Below are positions 1 to 8,545 of a DNA stretch of 64,000 bases, piece after piece (positions within the stretch are counted from its first letter, which is position 1; each line of letters begins with the position of its first letter). The notes under the pieces are model-generated. The model saw only the letters and a list, made by a program, of their open reading frames with translations, searched no databases and had not been told where the DNA came from. The position numbers and the translations under genes were made by a program. The DNA comes from Pseudomaricurvus alkylphenolicus (GTDB lineage Bacteria > Pseudomonadota > Gammaproteobacteria > Pseudomonadales > Cellvibrionaceae), in assembly GCF_011683955.1 (NCBI RefSeq), contig NZ_JAAQPI010000001.1:1178001-1242000 (forward strand). Reading direction: 5' to 3'.

Positions 1-145
1 GGTGATGTTGCGGGCGTTGGGGCGGCAGTCTCTAGAAAAGCGAATATTGCAAGGTTCGTCGGTGAATGCAGCTGATGTGCGGGTTTGATTGCTGGTTTGG
101 TTATAACCATTGCGGCAAAGTGCTATGACCGGAACTTGATAAATG

Positions 146-232
146 CGCTCTTCGAGCGCAATCGCCCTCGGAACGGGCTCCTACAAGATTCTCCAATCAC
201 CTGTAGGAGCGCGCGCTGACAGCGTGCCCCGC
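146..232. repeat. REP-like GTAGGAGC palindrome
   Basis: GCTCCTACA (177-185) is inverted as TGTAGGAGC (202-210), flanked by GC-rich CGCTCTTCGAGCG and GCGCGCGCTG segments. The same core recurs near 29550 and, as GCTGCTACAG, near 35377 and 14403, so this is a dispersed REP-type repeat of the family common in Gammaproteobacteria. Confidence 0.7.
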
Positions 233-361
233 TTTATCGGGTAGTGCGATGGGTTTTCTCCATACTGAATTTAAAACTCAATGGTCAGAACCGGTGCGCT
301 ACTTCTGGCCTTGGCACCTAAGCTACACCCAGAAATTTCTGAATTTTGATGGGGCTGTAAA

Positions 362-420
362 TTGATATCATAGTAGCAAAAAAACCAAAATAAATGACGT
401 AGTTGCTACTATTGTATCAA
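362..420. repeat. Long imperfect inverted repeat
   Basis: Two 18-bp arms (362-379 and 403-420) pair with two mismatches around a 23-bp A-rich spacer; the inner 9 bp, TAGTAGCAA/TTGCTACTA, is perfect. It lies downstream of the minus-strand membrane gene ending at 479. There is no T tract beside the hairpin, so a plain intrinsic terminator is not obvious; an operator or mRNA-end structure is possible. Confidence 0.5.
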
Positions 421-478
421 GTTTCGATCCCGCGCTATTCGTGATCAATTGAGATGATCTGAAAACCGGTAAGGTCCC

Positions 479-1222
479 TCAAGCGCCCTCAGCCGCCAGC
501 GACGCCAACGGAGCCGTACCAGACTCCTCCTTGATATGCTGCGTCAGATTCCGATGCACACACCAAGCCATACTCCCAAACCAAACGGCAAAGGCAAAAA
601 CAGGCACATACAAGCCAAACAACCCGTTCCAGGCAAAAGGCCCGTCTTTGAAAAACAACACGGTTCCCGCCGGTATAATCAGGACTGCCGTCCAAAGATT
701 GATAAAACCAACCCATCGCGGAAAGATTTTGGTTTCACCACGATCGATAAGAATGGCCATACCAATCGCAATCAGTTGAATAAACAAAGACCAGATCACC
801 GTCATAAACAGAATCCATCCCATCTCATGGATGGCAAAGGTGAGCTCGGCGGCGCGGTTATCGAAGTTATAGGACACGGCCATCCAGATACCAATGGGCG
901 TGATAAATTCGAGGGACAGCAGGGCGCAGGAGACCATCTGTGTATCGGCCAGGGCCTTGGCGCCGTCGATGCGTTTGAGTTGGCCGGACACCGCGACGGC
1001 ATAAGGCACCATCAAGGCGCAGCCAAACATGGAGATGACCAGACCGATGCGAATGCCAAAAGTGTTTTCGCCATAAAACTGGACAATCTGTTCGGGGCTG
1101 GCCAGAGGCGCGGAGGGGGGAATAAACCCTGCGATCCAAAGAAATGCACCGAGCCATACCAGTAACATGCCGGGCCCGCCCCAGACCAGTACGCGTTGTA
1201 CGCGGGCTTCCATCACGCTCAT
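479..1222 (-). CDS. Membrane protein, unknown family (paralog of 17993-18745)
   Basis: A 247-residue integral membrane protein with about six hydrophobic helices. The start is the ATG at 1222 (MSVMEARV), preceded by AGGAG; a longer frame to 1303 would run through a repeat and has no ribosome site. It shares a layout with the protein at 17993-18745: an N-terminal helix, a PPSAPL.SPEQI segment, FPRW near residue 170 and PAG..L.FK.GPFAWNGL near residue 200. I do not recognise a function. Both paralogs neighbour near-identical TonB receptors and lipid-degradation genes, which hints at a role in handling or transporting the same hydrophobic substrate; that is inference only. Confidence 0.85.
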   Translation of the reverse strand: MSVMEARVQRVLVWGGPGMLLVWLGAFLWIAGFIPPSAPLASPEQIVQFYGENTFGIRIGLVISMFGCALMVPYAVAVSGQLKRIDGAKALADTQMVSCALLSLEFITPIGIWMAVSYNFDNRAAELTFAIHEMGWILFMTVIWSLFIQLIAIGMAILIDRGETKIFPRWVGFINLWTAVLIIPAGTVLFFKDGPFAWNGLFGLYVPVFAFAVWFGSMAWCVHRNLTQHIKEESGTAPLASLAAEGA

Positions 1223-1263
1223 TGTGTTACTCCTGTTTCGGTTTTGGCTAGATGCCTGTTCGC

Positions 1264-1361
1264 GCGTAGGGTGGAATAGTCGCGAAGCGGCGTAATCCAC
1301 CATTGATCCAGGTATGTGCTACATTCATGGTGGATTACGCTAACGCTAATCCACCCTACGC
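1264..1361. repeat. GTAGGGTGGA inverted-repeat element
   Basis: Outer arms GCGTAGGGTGGA (1264-1275) and TCCACCCTACGC (1350-1361) are perfect inverses. An inner pair, GCGTAATCCACCAT and ATGGTGGATTACGC, gives a second nested palindrome. It belongs to the same family as the element at 17036-17167 and the shorter copy at 48948-49004. Confidence 0.75.
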
Positions 1362-1377
1362 AGCTGGTGCAAGGAGC

Positions 1378-3699
1378 TTAGAAACGGTACTCCACTTTGG
1401 CACCATAGGTGGTCGGCTCCGCCCACACCGCATTGGCCCAACCCTGAATGCCGGGCGAGGACAAGCTGTTGCCGTTCAGCAGGCTCAACATGATTTCTTC
1501 ATCGGTGAGGTTTTTGCCCCAGGCGGTAATCGTCCAGTCTTCGTTGGGACTGCGGTAGGTCACAAATGCATTGACCAGGGTGTAGCTGTCCTGCTCGTCG
1601 TAGGCGTGGTCAAATTCCCGCAGCTGGTAGCTGTCGCTGAGGGACAGGTCTGCACGGAAGGTGATGGAACCACCATTGTCCAGGTCCAGAGTGTACTGGG
1701 CGCCGGCGGTGGCGGCCCATTCCGGTGAGCGCAACAATGGATTGCCGCTGAGGTCCTGTTCGGTATAGGTCGGGTCGTTGATCAGATCGACGTTCTTGAA
1801 CTCGGTGTATTCGGTGTCGAGCAGGGTCAAGCCAAAGTTGACTTCAAAGGTTTCGCTGAGATAAATCAGCGCGTCCATTTCAGCGCCCAGGATTTCCGCA
1901 TCGGCGTTGTTCACCACGGCGGCGGCACCGACCACTTCCTCTACCTGCAGATCGCTGTAGTCATAGGCAAAGATCGCCGCATTTACCCGCGCTTTGCCAT
2001 CCCACAGATTGGCTTTGACGCCAACTTCAAACGCTTGCAGGGTTTCCGGTTCAAAGTCATCGTTACAGGCGGAGGTACTGTGACCGCCGCTCTTGAAGCC
2101 GTTGGAGATCTGGGTGTAGAGCATGGTGTCTTCCGTGGCGTCCCACTGCAGCCCCAGTCGACCGGTGGTTTCCGTCACCTCCTGCTGACTCTTCTGGTTG
2201 TTGCAAAGGCCGGGGTTATCGAGCACGGGGATGCCGGTATCCACAAAGTATGGAGGAGCTGCCGGCGGTACAGCGCCGCTCGGTACCCACAGGGTGCCGC
2301 TGTAGAGATCGGTAAAGGTGTGGTTGCGTTCTTCCTGCATCCAGCGAATGCCACCGAAGACGCGCCAGCTGTCGTTGATCTCGTAAGTAGCGTCAGCGAA
2401 CAGTGCCAGGCTTTCCACCTCTTCATCGGAGAACAGTGACAGATCGTTCAGAACAAAATAGGTATTGCTGCCCGGAGCCACTTCCGGCCCGATCAGGTTG
2501 GCAGCCACCTGGGCAATCTGCGCGGTGCCGTCCATCTCCACCGGCGCGCTATTGACCATAATGTCCTGCTTCATAAAAAAGCTGCCCAGCAGCCAGTTGA
2601 GGCCGTTGTGTTCGCCGGAGAGGTTGAATTCCTGTGAGACAGTTTCGTCGCTGACCTGGCGCTGCAAGGTAAACATGGTAATGTCGGAGCCATCGTGGCC
2701 CAGGTCATCCACCGTGCGCTCGAAATCCACGTAGCCGGTAATGGAGGCAAGGCTGATGCTGTCGTTGATGTCGTAGTCCAGGCGAATGGAACCACCGGTC
2801 AGTTTATCTTCCTGTTGGGTGTCAGTATTGGTGGCGGTCTTGTAGGGACCGGTATCGTAATTACCGGGGCGCACCAGTTGGGTGGGGCTATTGAGCAGAG
2901 CCAGCGCCGGGCTGTCGATAGGGTCATAGAGTGGCCCGTCGATGTCCACGTCACCGTGAAACAGCCGGATCCTGGCACTGAGGTTGTCGGTGGCGTCCAC
3001 ATCAATGGTGGCGCGCAGGGTAGTGCGCTCGTGGCCCAGCATTTCTTTGTCGAGGGTGGTGTTGTCCACGTAGCCGTCGCGCTCGCTGCTTTCCAGATCG
3101 AAGCGAGTGAGCACTTTCTCACCCATGGGCAGATTGACGTAGGCCTTGATCTCTTTGGCGCCATAGTTGCCGATGCCGGCTTCCAGACTGCCACTGATTT
3201 CTTCTTCAGGTGCGGCGCTGATAAAGTTGACCACGCCGGCCGTGGCATTGCGACCCCACAGGGTTCCCTGGGGCCCCTTCAATACCTCAATACTGGAGGC
3301 ACCGCTGGTGAGGATGGCGACTGCGCCGGGATTGGCGATATAGAGCCCATCGCGATGGACGGCCACCGAGTTTTCGCCTGCCCCCGTCAACAGTCCGAAG
3401 CCGACGCCCCGGATACTGAGTTGGGCAGCACCCACGGCCTCACCATACTGCAGGCTCGGTGTCTGTATGGCCAGATCAGAGGCATTATTGATACCCCGCT
3501 CTTTTACCATATTTTCGGAAAACGCATCGATGGCAATGGGAACGTCCTGAACTGACTGGGCGCGCTTCTGGGCGGTCACCACCACCTCCTCGATGGCGAA
3601 ACTGTCGCTGAAATCAAGGGCGCTGGCCACCGAGCCGAAGCCGGAGGCGATTACCGAGGCAATGCAGGCGGTGAGGGTATTGCTTTTGAGGCATCTCAT
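1378..3699 (-). CDS. TonB-dependent outer-membrane receptor (group A)
   Basis: A 773-residue TonB-dependent receptor. After a signal peptide (about residues 1-27) comes a TonB-box-like IEEVVVTAQKR (about 36-46), a plug domain with SIRGVGFG, EVLKGPQGTLWGRNATAG and VVNFI, and a long beta-barrel ending in the aromatic YRF typical of the last strand. It should take up a substrate across the outer membrane using TonB energy. Its plug is nearly superimposable on those at 14744-16984 and 33091-35358, so the three probably share or split a substrate class. It is transcribed divergently from the acyl-CoA operon at 4058; the shared 358-bp spacer carries ACTAA/TAGTAA palindromes that may co-regulate both. 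The substrate is unknown: the similarity is general, and no heme or siderophore motif is visible. Confidence 0.95.
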   Translation of the reverse strand: MRCLKSNTLTACIASVIASGFGSVASALDFSDSFAIEEVVVTAQKRAQSVQDVPIAIDAFSENMVKERGINNASDLAIQTPSLQYGEAVGAAQLSIRGVGFGLLTGAGENSVAVHRDGLYIANPGAVAILTSGASSIEVLKGPQGTLWGRNATAGVVNFISAAPEEEISGSLEAGIGNYGAKEIKAYVNLPMGEKVLTRFDLESSERDGYVDNTTLDKEMLGHERTTLRATIDVDATDNLSARIRLFHGDVDIDGPLYDPIDSPALALLNSPTQLVRPGNYDTGPYKTATNTDTQQEDKLTGGSIRLDYDINDSISLASITGYVDFERTVDDLGHDGSDITMFTLQRQVSDETVSQEFNLSGEHNGLNWLLGSFFMKQDIMVNSAPVEMDGTAQIAQVAANLIGPEVAPGSNTYFVLNDLSLFSDEEVESLALFADATYEINDSWRVFGGIRWMQEERNHTFTDLYSGTLWVPSGAVPPAAPPYFVDTGIPVLDNPGLCNNQKSQQEVTETTGRLGLQWDATEDTMLYTQISNGFKSGGHSTSACNDDFEPETLQAFEVGVKANLWDGKARVNAAIFAYDYSDLQVEEVVGAAAVVNNADAEILGAEMDALIYLSETFEVNFGLTLLDTEYTEFKNVDLINDPTYTEQDLSGNPLLRSPEWAATAGAQYTLDLDNGGSITFRADLSLSDSYQLREFDHAYDEQDSYTLVNAFVTYRSPNEDWTITAWGKNLTDEEIMLSLLNGNSLSSPGIQGWANAVWAEPTTYGAKVEYRF

Positions 3700-4057
3700 G
3701 TCAATCTCTCCTTTGGATATAGTTATGATGCGTACTAATTTAGTCTACGCTGATTCGACCCGATGAGGAGGGATAAATGTGGCCTCAGTGTCTACTAATC
3801 TGGCCAACTCGAATGATATCCACTGAGTAATGGAGGTTATAAGACGCCATATGGCCATTTATGACCCAAAATATAATGAGCGTGACTCTACTGATATCGG
3901 AATGAAATAAGACTGGCCTTGCTGCCGGGAGTCTACTGGTACCACCTTTACATGAATATAGTAAGCACAGTTACTAAAAGCTTGCGAATAGTAATTTCGG
4001 GATTTATTATAGTAAGCAAGATTATTAGTTCCCCACACCCAGATAAAGGTAGCGAAT
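3700..4057. promoter_or_regulatory. Divergent promoter region with TAGTAA/TTACTA boxes
   Basis: AT-rich 358-bp spacer between the receptor (minus) and the acyl-CoA operon (plus), with no gene. ACTAATTTAGT at 3734-3744 is a perfect palindrome. TAGTAA half-sites occur at 3959, 3989 and 4010, and the inverse TTACTA at 3971, giving several spaced inverted pairs. These look like operators of a dimeric repressor; which regulator binds is unknown. Confidence 0.5.
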
Positions 4058-5227
4058 ATGAGTTTTGAGTATACCGAGAGCCAGCAAGCCATTGTGGACG
4101 CCGTTGAGAAGATCTGTGAGGGCTTTACCGATGACTACTGGCTGGAGCTGGATACCAAGGCTCAGTTTCCCCACGAGTTCTACCAGGCCATGGCCGAAGG
4201 CGGCTGGCTGGGTATCGCCATGCCGGAGGAGTATGGTGGCGCCGGCCTTGGGGTGACCGAAGCGGCCATTATGATGAATACCGTGACCCGCTGCTCCGGT
4301 GGCGGCTATACCTCAGCCTCGACAATTCACCTGAATATGTTTGGCCCGCACGCGATTGTGGTGCACGGCACTCCGGAACAGAAAGACCGCTTCCTGACGC
4401 CGCTGATCGCCGGTCAGCAAAAGGCCTGCTTTGGTGTGACGGAGCCCGATGCGGGCCTGGATACCACCAGCATCAGCACATTCGCCAAAAAGGTTGAAGG
4501 TGGCTACCGGGTCAATGGCCGCAAAATGTGGACTTCCTCGGGCCAGGTGGCCGATAAGATCCTGCTGCTGACGCGCACCACACCCAAAGAGGACTGTGCC
4601 AAGCCCACCGATGGCATGACCATCTTCTATACCGACCTGGATCGCTCCAAAGTCGAGGTGCAGGCGATTCCCAAGTGTGGCCGTTCCGCCGTGGACTCCA
4701 ATGCCGTGTTTATCGATGACCTGTTTATTCCCGAAGAGGACCGCATCGGTGAAGAGGGCAAGGGTTTCTATTACATTCTCGACAGCCTCAACCCGGAGCG
4801 GGTACTGGTGGCCAGTGAATTTATCGGTATGGGCATGGACGCGCTGCGTCGCGCCACCGACTACGCCAATGAGCGTGAAGTTTTTGGCCGTCCCATCGGC
4901 AAAAACCAAAGTGTGCAGCACCCGCTGGCGGAAAGCTGGATCGAGCTAGAAGCGGCCTGGTTGATGGCCCTTAAGGCCGGGCGCCTTTACGACGCCAAAC
5001 AGTCCTGCGCCCCCTACGCCAATGCCGCCAAGTTTATGGCCGGCCGCGCCAGCCAGAACGCGGCTACCCGTGCAGTGATGACCCATGGGGGTATGGGATT
5101 CGCGAAGGAATATCATGTTGAACGTTTCTATCGCGAAAGTGTGTTGGGCCGTATCGCGCCCATCACAGAGAACATGATTCTCAATTTTATCAGCAATAAG
5201 GTGCTGGGCTTGCCCCAGTCCTATTAA
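4058..5227 (+). CDS. Acyl-CoA dehydrogenase
   Basis: A 389-residue flavoprotein that should introduce an alpha,beta double bond into an acyl-CoA, passing electrons to ETF. Family marks: PEEYGGAGLG near residue 56, CFGVTEPDAGLDTTS (FAD/substrate loop) near 128, KMWTSSG near 155, a NEREVFGRPIGK helix near 270, and MTHGGMGFAKEYHVER near the C-terminus. In APITEN near residue 371 the Glu occupies the usual C-terminal catalytic-base position of medium/short-chain enzymes. The start ATG has AAAGGT upstream. It is the first gene of an 11-gene operon and lies 21 bp before the crotonase, so it probably acts on the CoA ester made by the ligase at 9761. The exact substrate is not readable. Confidence 0.93.
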   Translation: MSFEYTESQQAIVDAVEKICEGFTDDYWLELDTKAQFPHEFYQAMAEGGWLGIAMPEEYGGAGLGVTEAAIMMNTVTRCSGGGYTSASTIHLNMFGPHAIVVHGTPEQKDRFLTPLIAGQQKACFGVTEPDAGLDTTSISTFAKKVEGGYRVNGRKMWTSSGQVADKILLLTRTTPKEDCAKPTDGMTIFYTDLDRSKVEVQAIPKCGRSAVDSNAVFIDDLFIPEEDRIGEEGKGFYYILDSLNPERVLVASEFIGMGMDALRRATDYANEREVFGRPIGKNQSVQHPLAESWIELEAAWLMALKAGRLYDAKQSCAPYANAAKFMAGRASQNAATRAVMTHGGMGFAKEYHVERFYRESVLGRIAPITENMILNFISNKVLGLPQSY

Positions 5228-5248
5228 TCGGTCGGGAGCGAAACGGAT

Positions 5249-6019
5249 ATGGAAAAGGATTGGCTGCTGACCGAAACCCGTGACGGTATCGTCACCATCA
5301 CCTTTAACCGCCCCGAAGCCCGCAACGCCATGACCGGTGCGATTCGCAAGGCGCTGTGCGACCAGATTCTGGTGCTGGACCAGGACGACAGTGTGCGCGC
5401 ACTGGTATTTAAGGGCGCGGGCGGCAATTTTGTCGCCGGTGGTGACCTCAAGGGTTTTGCTGAAACATTGCATCTTGAGTCCGCCGAGCGGCAGGGTAAT
5501 TTTGTTACCCGGGTGAATGAAGCCACTACCTTTATCACCACGCTGGCGAACTTTTCCAAGCCTGTGATTTCGGTGATTGACGGGGATGTGGCCGGTGCCG
5601 GTATCAGCATCGCACTGGCATCGGACTTTGTGGTTGCCGGCGAAAACGCCCGCTTTACTTTTGCCCATGCGCACGTGGGATTGGCGCTGGACCTTGGGCT
5701 CAGTTATTTCCTGCCGCGCATTGTCGGCACACTGGAGGCGAAACGGCTGACCATGTTGGGCGCGCAGATAAAGGCCGAAGAGGCCAAAGCTCTGGGGTTG
5801 ATTACCAGCCTGGTGGAAGACACCGAGGCGGCACTGGAAAAACTGCTGGCGCAAATCGGCAAGATGTCGGTGCCGGCCATGGCGGCCATCAAGGCGGAGA
5901 TCAATGCCTCCTCGCGTAACAACCTTAACACTCAGCTCGGCCTGGAAGCCAGGATGGTGGGTGAGTGTGCCGCTACCGACGAATTCAAGAATCGCGTTGC
6001 CGCCTTCGTTAAAGGCTGA
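5249..6019 (+). CDS. Enoyl-CoA hydratase/isomerase family protein
   Basis: A 256-residue crotonase-fold protein. The oxyanion-hole segments are visible: GNFVAGGDLKGF near residue 58 and GDVAGAGISIALASDF near 111. The two glutamates that drive hydration in classical enoyl-CoA hydratases are replaced: by Ser in GAGISIALASD and by His in FAHAHVGL. An Asp stands in GLALDLGLSYFLPR, where PaaG-type isomerases carry their catalytic Asp. It is therefore more likely an isomerase or other crotonase reaction than a standard hydratase; the MaoC protein immediately downstream could supply hydration. Start ATG at 5249. Confidence 0.9.
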   Translation: MEKDWLLTETRDGIVTITFNRPEARNAMTGAIRKALCDQILVLDQDDSVRALVFKGAGGNFVAGGDLKGFAETLHLESAERQGNFVTRVNEATTFITTLANFSKPVISVIDGDVAGAGISIALASDFVVAGENARFTFAHAHVGLALDLGLSYFLPRIVGTLEAKRLTMLGAQIKAEEAKALGLITSLVEDTEAALEKLLAQIGKMSVPAMAAIKAEINASSRNNLNTQLGLEARMVGECAATDEFKNRVAAFVKG

Positions 6020-6040
6020 AATTAGAGAGATAGAAACACT

Positions 6041-6508
6041 ATGCCAGGAATTTATTTTGACGAAGCCGAAATCGGCTCGGTGATTCCCCATCAACTGACC
6101 CGCACGGTAACGGAAGCGGACAACGTTTTGTTCTGCGCCATTACCCACAACCCGCAGCCGCTGCATCTGGACGAGGAGTACGCCAAGCAGACCGAGTTCG
6201 GCCAGCGGGTGTTCAACAGCATGTACACGGTGTCTTTTGCCTGCGGCGTCTCTATTGAAGACACCACCATGGGTACCCTAGTGGTAAACCTGGGATTTGG
6301 CGAGATGAAATTCCCCAAGCCGGTGTTTATCAATGACACCCTGCGGGTGGTTAGTGAAATCAAGGACAAGCGTGAAAGCAAGTCCCGCCCCGATGCCGGC
6401 ATCGTCACCTTTGAACACAAAGTCTACAATCAGCGCGACGAGCTAGTGTGTTCCATTATCCGCATTGCGCTGCTGAAACGCCGCGTGGCTGCCACCGAAG
6501 CGGCCTGA
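6041..6508 (+). CDS. MaoC-like hot-dog dehydratase
   Basis: A 155-residue single hot-dog domain of the MaoC/(R)-specific enoyl-CoA hydratase family. The hydratase-2 signature is recognisable as NPQPLHLDEEYA near residue 38, with the catalytic His in PLHLD. The Asp that partners it in PhaJ-type enzymes (GDxNPLH) is not at its usual place because the motif is extended by two residues. Mesaconyl-CoA and itaconyl-CoA hydratases belong to this broad family and are commonly encoded beside CitE-like lyases, as here (the next gene begins 9 bp later). Likely role: hydration of an unsaturated CoA ester to the beta-hydroxy ester cleaved by the lyase. The substrate is inferred from context only. Confidence 0.88.
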   Translation: MPGIYFDEAEIGSVIPHQLTRTVTEADNVLFCAITHNPQPLHLDEEYAKQTEFGQRVFNSMYTVSFACGVSIEDTTMGTLVVNLGFGEMKFPKPVFINDTLRVVSEIKDKRESKSRPDAGIVTFEHKVYNQRDELVCSIIRIALLKRRVAATEAA

Positions 6509-6517
6509 CGGAGATTG

Positions 6518-7414
6518 ATGATGAATCACTTTCGCTCCGTCTTTTTCGTCCCTGGTGACAGTGACAAAAAACTTGCCAAGGCCCGCCAGATTCCTGCAGA
6601 CGTGATGATCTACGACCTGGAGGACTCCGTGTTGCCCGATCGCCGACCCCTGGCTCGCGAGCTGGTAACCGCCGAGTTAACGGCTACCAGAGGTGAGGCA
6701 CGGGTTCGTGCCGTGCGCATCAATGCACTGGACACCACCGAGCTGTCCACGGGCGATGCGCTGCAGGATCTTGCCGCCGTGGTGCGTGCCGCGCCGGACC
6801 TGATCATGCTGCCCAAGGTACGATCAGTGAATGACATCGTCCGCCTCAGTACCTATCTTGATGTGCTGGAAGTGCGCGAAGACTTGGCGGCAGGGAACAT
6901 CAAAATCCTTGCCGTGGTGACAGAGACGCCACAAATTATGTTTGCCCATGGCGGACTGCAACAGGCCGGTGAACGCCTGGTTGCCATGACCTGGGGCGCG
7001 GAAGATCTGAGCACCGCCCTGGGAGCGAGTACCAATAAAGGCACAGATGGCAACTGGGGCTTTACCTATCAGATGGCCCGCTCCCAGTGCCTGATGGCAG
7101 CCAAAGCCTGCGGCGTGCAGGCCATCGACACCCTCTATGCGGATTTCCGTAGCGAAGCGGGACTGGTCGAGGCCTGCACTGAGGCCCGTCGCGACGGTTT
7201 TACGGGCAAGATCGCCATTCACCCCAATCAGGTGGAGGCCATCAATACCGCCTTTACGCCAAGCGCCGAAGAGGTTGAGTTCGCGCAGCAGGTGGTGGCC
7301 ACCTTCGAGGCCAACCCCGGTGCCGGCGTGGTGCAACTGGACGGAAAGATGCTGGATATCCCACACCTGAAACAGGCGCATCAGGTACTGCAACAGGCGG
7401 CACAATACAGGTAA
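6518..7414 (+). CDS. CitE-like CoA-ester lyase (HpcH/HpaI family)
   Basis: A 298-residue TIM-barrel lyase of the CitE/malyl-CoA-lyase family. Visible signatures: VFFVPGDSDKKL near the N-terminus, YDLEDSV (residues about 32-38), IMLPKVRS, a TETPQ Mg-ligand segment, TWGAEDLSTALGA with the conserved acidic ligand, and KIAIHPNQVEAIN near residue 235. Such enzymes cleave 3-hydroxyacyl-CoA esters to an acyl-CoA plus a 2-oxoacid, or run in reverse. Two in-frame ATGs (6518, 6521) follow CGGAGA; an upstream TTG at 6515 is a poor choice. The operon also encodes a complete E1 and E2 of a 2-oxoacid dehydrogenase, suggesting that the 2-oxoacid product is oxidised on site. Confidence 0.9.
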   Translation: MMNHFRSVFFVPGDSDKKLAKARQIPADVMIYDLEDSVLPDRRPLARELVTAELTATRGEARVRAVRINALDTTELSTGDALQDLAAVVRAAPDLIMLPKVRSVNDIVRLSTYLDVLEVREDLAAGNIKILAVVTETPQIMFAHGGLQQAGERLVAMTWGAEDLSTALGASTNKGTDGNWGFTYQMARSQCLMAAKACGVQAIDTLYADFRSEAGLVEACTEARRDGFTGKIAIHPNQVEAINTAFTPSAEEVEFAQQVVATFEANPGAGVVQLDGKMLDIPHLKQAHQVLQQAAQYR

Positions 7415-7420
7415 GAGTTA

Positions 7421-8533
7421 ATGAGTCATTTACAAGAAGAGGATCGGCTGCTGATACAGGAAGCGGTCGATAAATTTATCCTCGATAACTACCCCTTCGA
7501 GGAAAAGGAAAAACGCCTGGCCGAACTGGGTCAGTATGGCGGCCACTGGGGCACCTTTGCCGAGCTGGGCTGGTTGATGCTGCCGTTTGCCGAAGAGGCG
7601 GGCGGTTTGGGCGGCGGCATTGCCGACGTGCAAGTGTTGCTGCAGGCGTTTGGACGCGGATTGATTGCCGAGCCTTTCAGTGAAGTGGTGCTGCAGGCGG
7701 GCAAGGCGCTGGAATTCTGCGCACCCGAATCCAGTCGGGAACAACTGCTGCTGCCACTGATGAGCGGTGAACAACGAGTGGTACTGGCCCACGGTGAAGT
7801 CAGTGCCGATGCCGATTTCTCTGCGGTGACTTGTATCGCCGAAACCTGCGCAGAAGGTTACCGGCTGACAGGCAGCAAGCGCGTTGTCTGTCAGGCCGGT
7901 TCGGCCGATCGCTATCTCGTTACCGCCAAGTTGAACAACGAACCTGCGCTGTTCCTGGTGGACGCCGGCAGCGACAACCTGGAGCGGTACGAATACTTAA
8001 CCATTGATACCCGCTATGCATCGGATCTCCAACTCGACGGGGTGACTGTGCCGGCCGCAGCGCTGGTTGCCACTGGCGAGGTTGTCGCCGAAGGCGTGCG
8101 CGATGCATTGCTCTACACTTTTGCCGGGCTCGCCGCAGAGGTGCACGGCATTGCCAAAAATCTGCGTCTGATGACCGCGGAGTATCTCAATACCCGCGAA
8201 CAGTTCGGTACCAAAATCGCCAATTTCCAGGCGCTGCAGCACCTGCTCGCCGACATGGTTATCGCCGAGGAGGAAATTGCCTCACTGGCGTGGCTGATGA
8301 GCAACGTCTGGGAGATGGAAGACAGCACCGAGCGCGAGCGACTGATCCGTTCGACCAAGGCCCGCATGTGTGTGGCCGGGCGCCAGTTGGCCGAGATCGC
8401 TGTGCAGTTGCACGGTGGCGTTGGTGTCACCGACGAGCTGATCGTCAGCCACTACCTGCGTCGAATGGTGGCCATCGACGCGCTCTATGGCGATTCCCAG
8501 CAGCAGTTGCTGTGGTTGGCGCAACAGGTCTGA
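7421..8533 (+). CDS. Acyl-CoA dehydrogenase, probable beta-type subunit
   Basis: A 370-residue acyl-CoA dehydrogenase relative, shorter and more divergent than its neighbours. GWLMLPFAEEAGGLGGG (about 49-65) and QLHGGVGVTDE near 326 mark the family. The C-terminal catalytic position reads ALYGDSQQQ, so the Glu of medium-chain enzymes is absent, and the usual TEPxAGSD flavin loop is degraded. This is the pattern of the second subunit in heteromeric dehydrogenases encoded as adjacent pairs, known from actinobacterial steroid side-chain degradation (FadE26-FadE27 type). The partner is the next gene, 12 bp downstream. Hetero-complex formation is inferred from pairing and complementary motif loss. 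Confidence 0.88.
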   Translation: MSHLQEEDRLLIQEAVDKFILDNYPFEEKEKRLAELGQYGGHWGTFAELGWLMLPFAEEAGGLGGGIADVQVLLQAFGRGLIAEPFSEVVLQAGKALEFCAPESSREQLLLPLMSGEQRVVLAHGEVSADADFSAVTCIAETCAEGYRLTGSKRVVCQAGSADRYLVTAKLNNEPALFLVDAGSDNLERYEYLTIDTRYASDLQLDGVTVPAAALVATGEVVAEGVRDALLYTFAGLAAEVHGIAKNLRLMTAEYLNTREQFGTKIANFQALQHLLADMVIAEEEIASLAWLMSNVWEMEDSTERERLIRSTKARMCVAGRQLAEIAVQLHGGVGVTDELIVSHYLRRMVAIDALYGDSQQQLLWLAQQV

Positions 8534-8545
8534 GGGGTACAGATA

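Larger units (their letters stand above)
1..478. other. Gene-free left edge with repeat
   Basis: No supported complete gene. Plus-strand frame 1 is open from the window edge to a stop at 73-75 and could be the tail of a gene outside the window, but 24 codons are too few to call. The rest holds a REP-like element (about 146-232) and a long imperfect inverted repeat (362-420), listed separately. Confidence 0.5.
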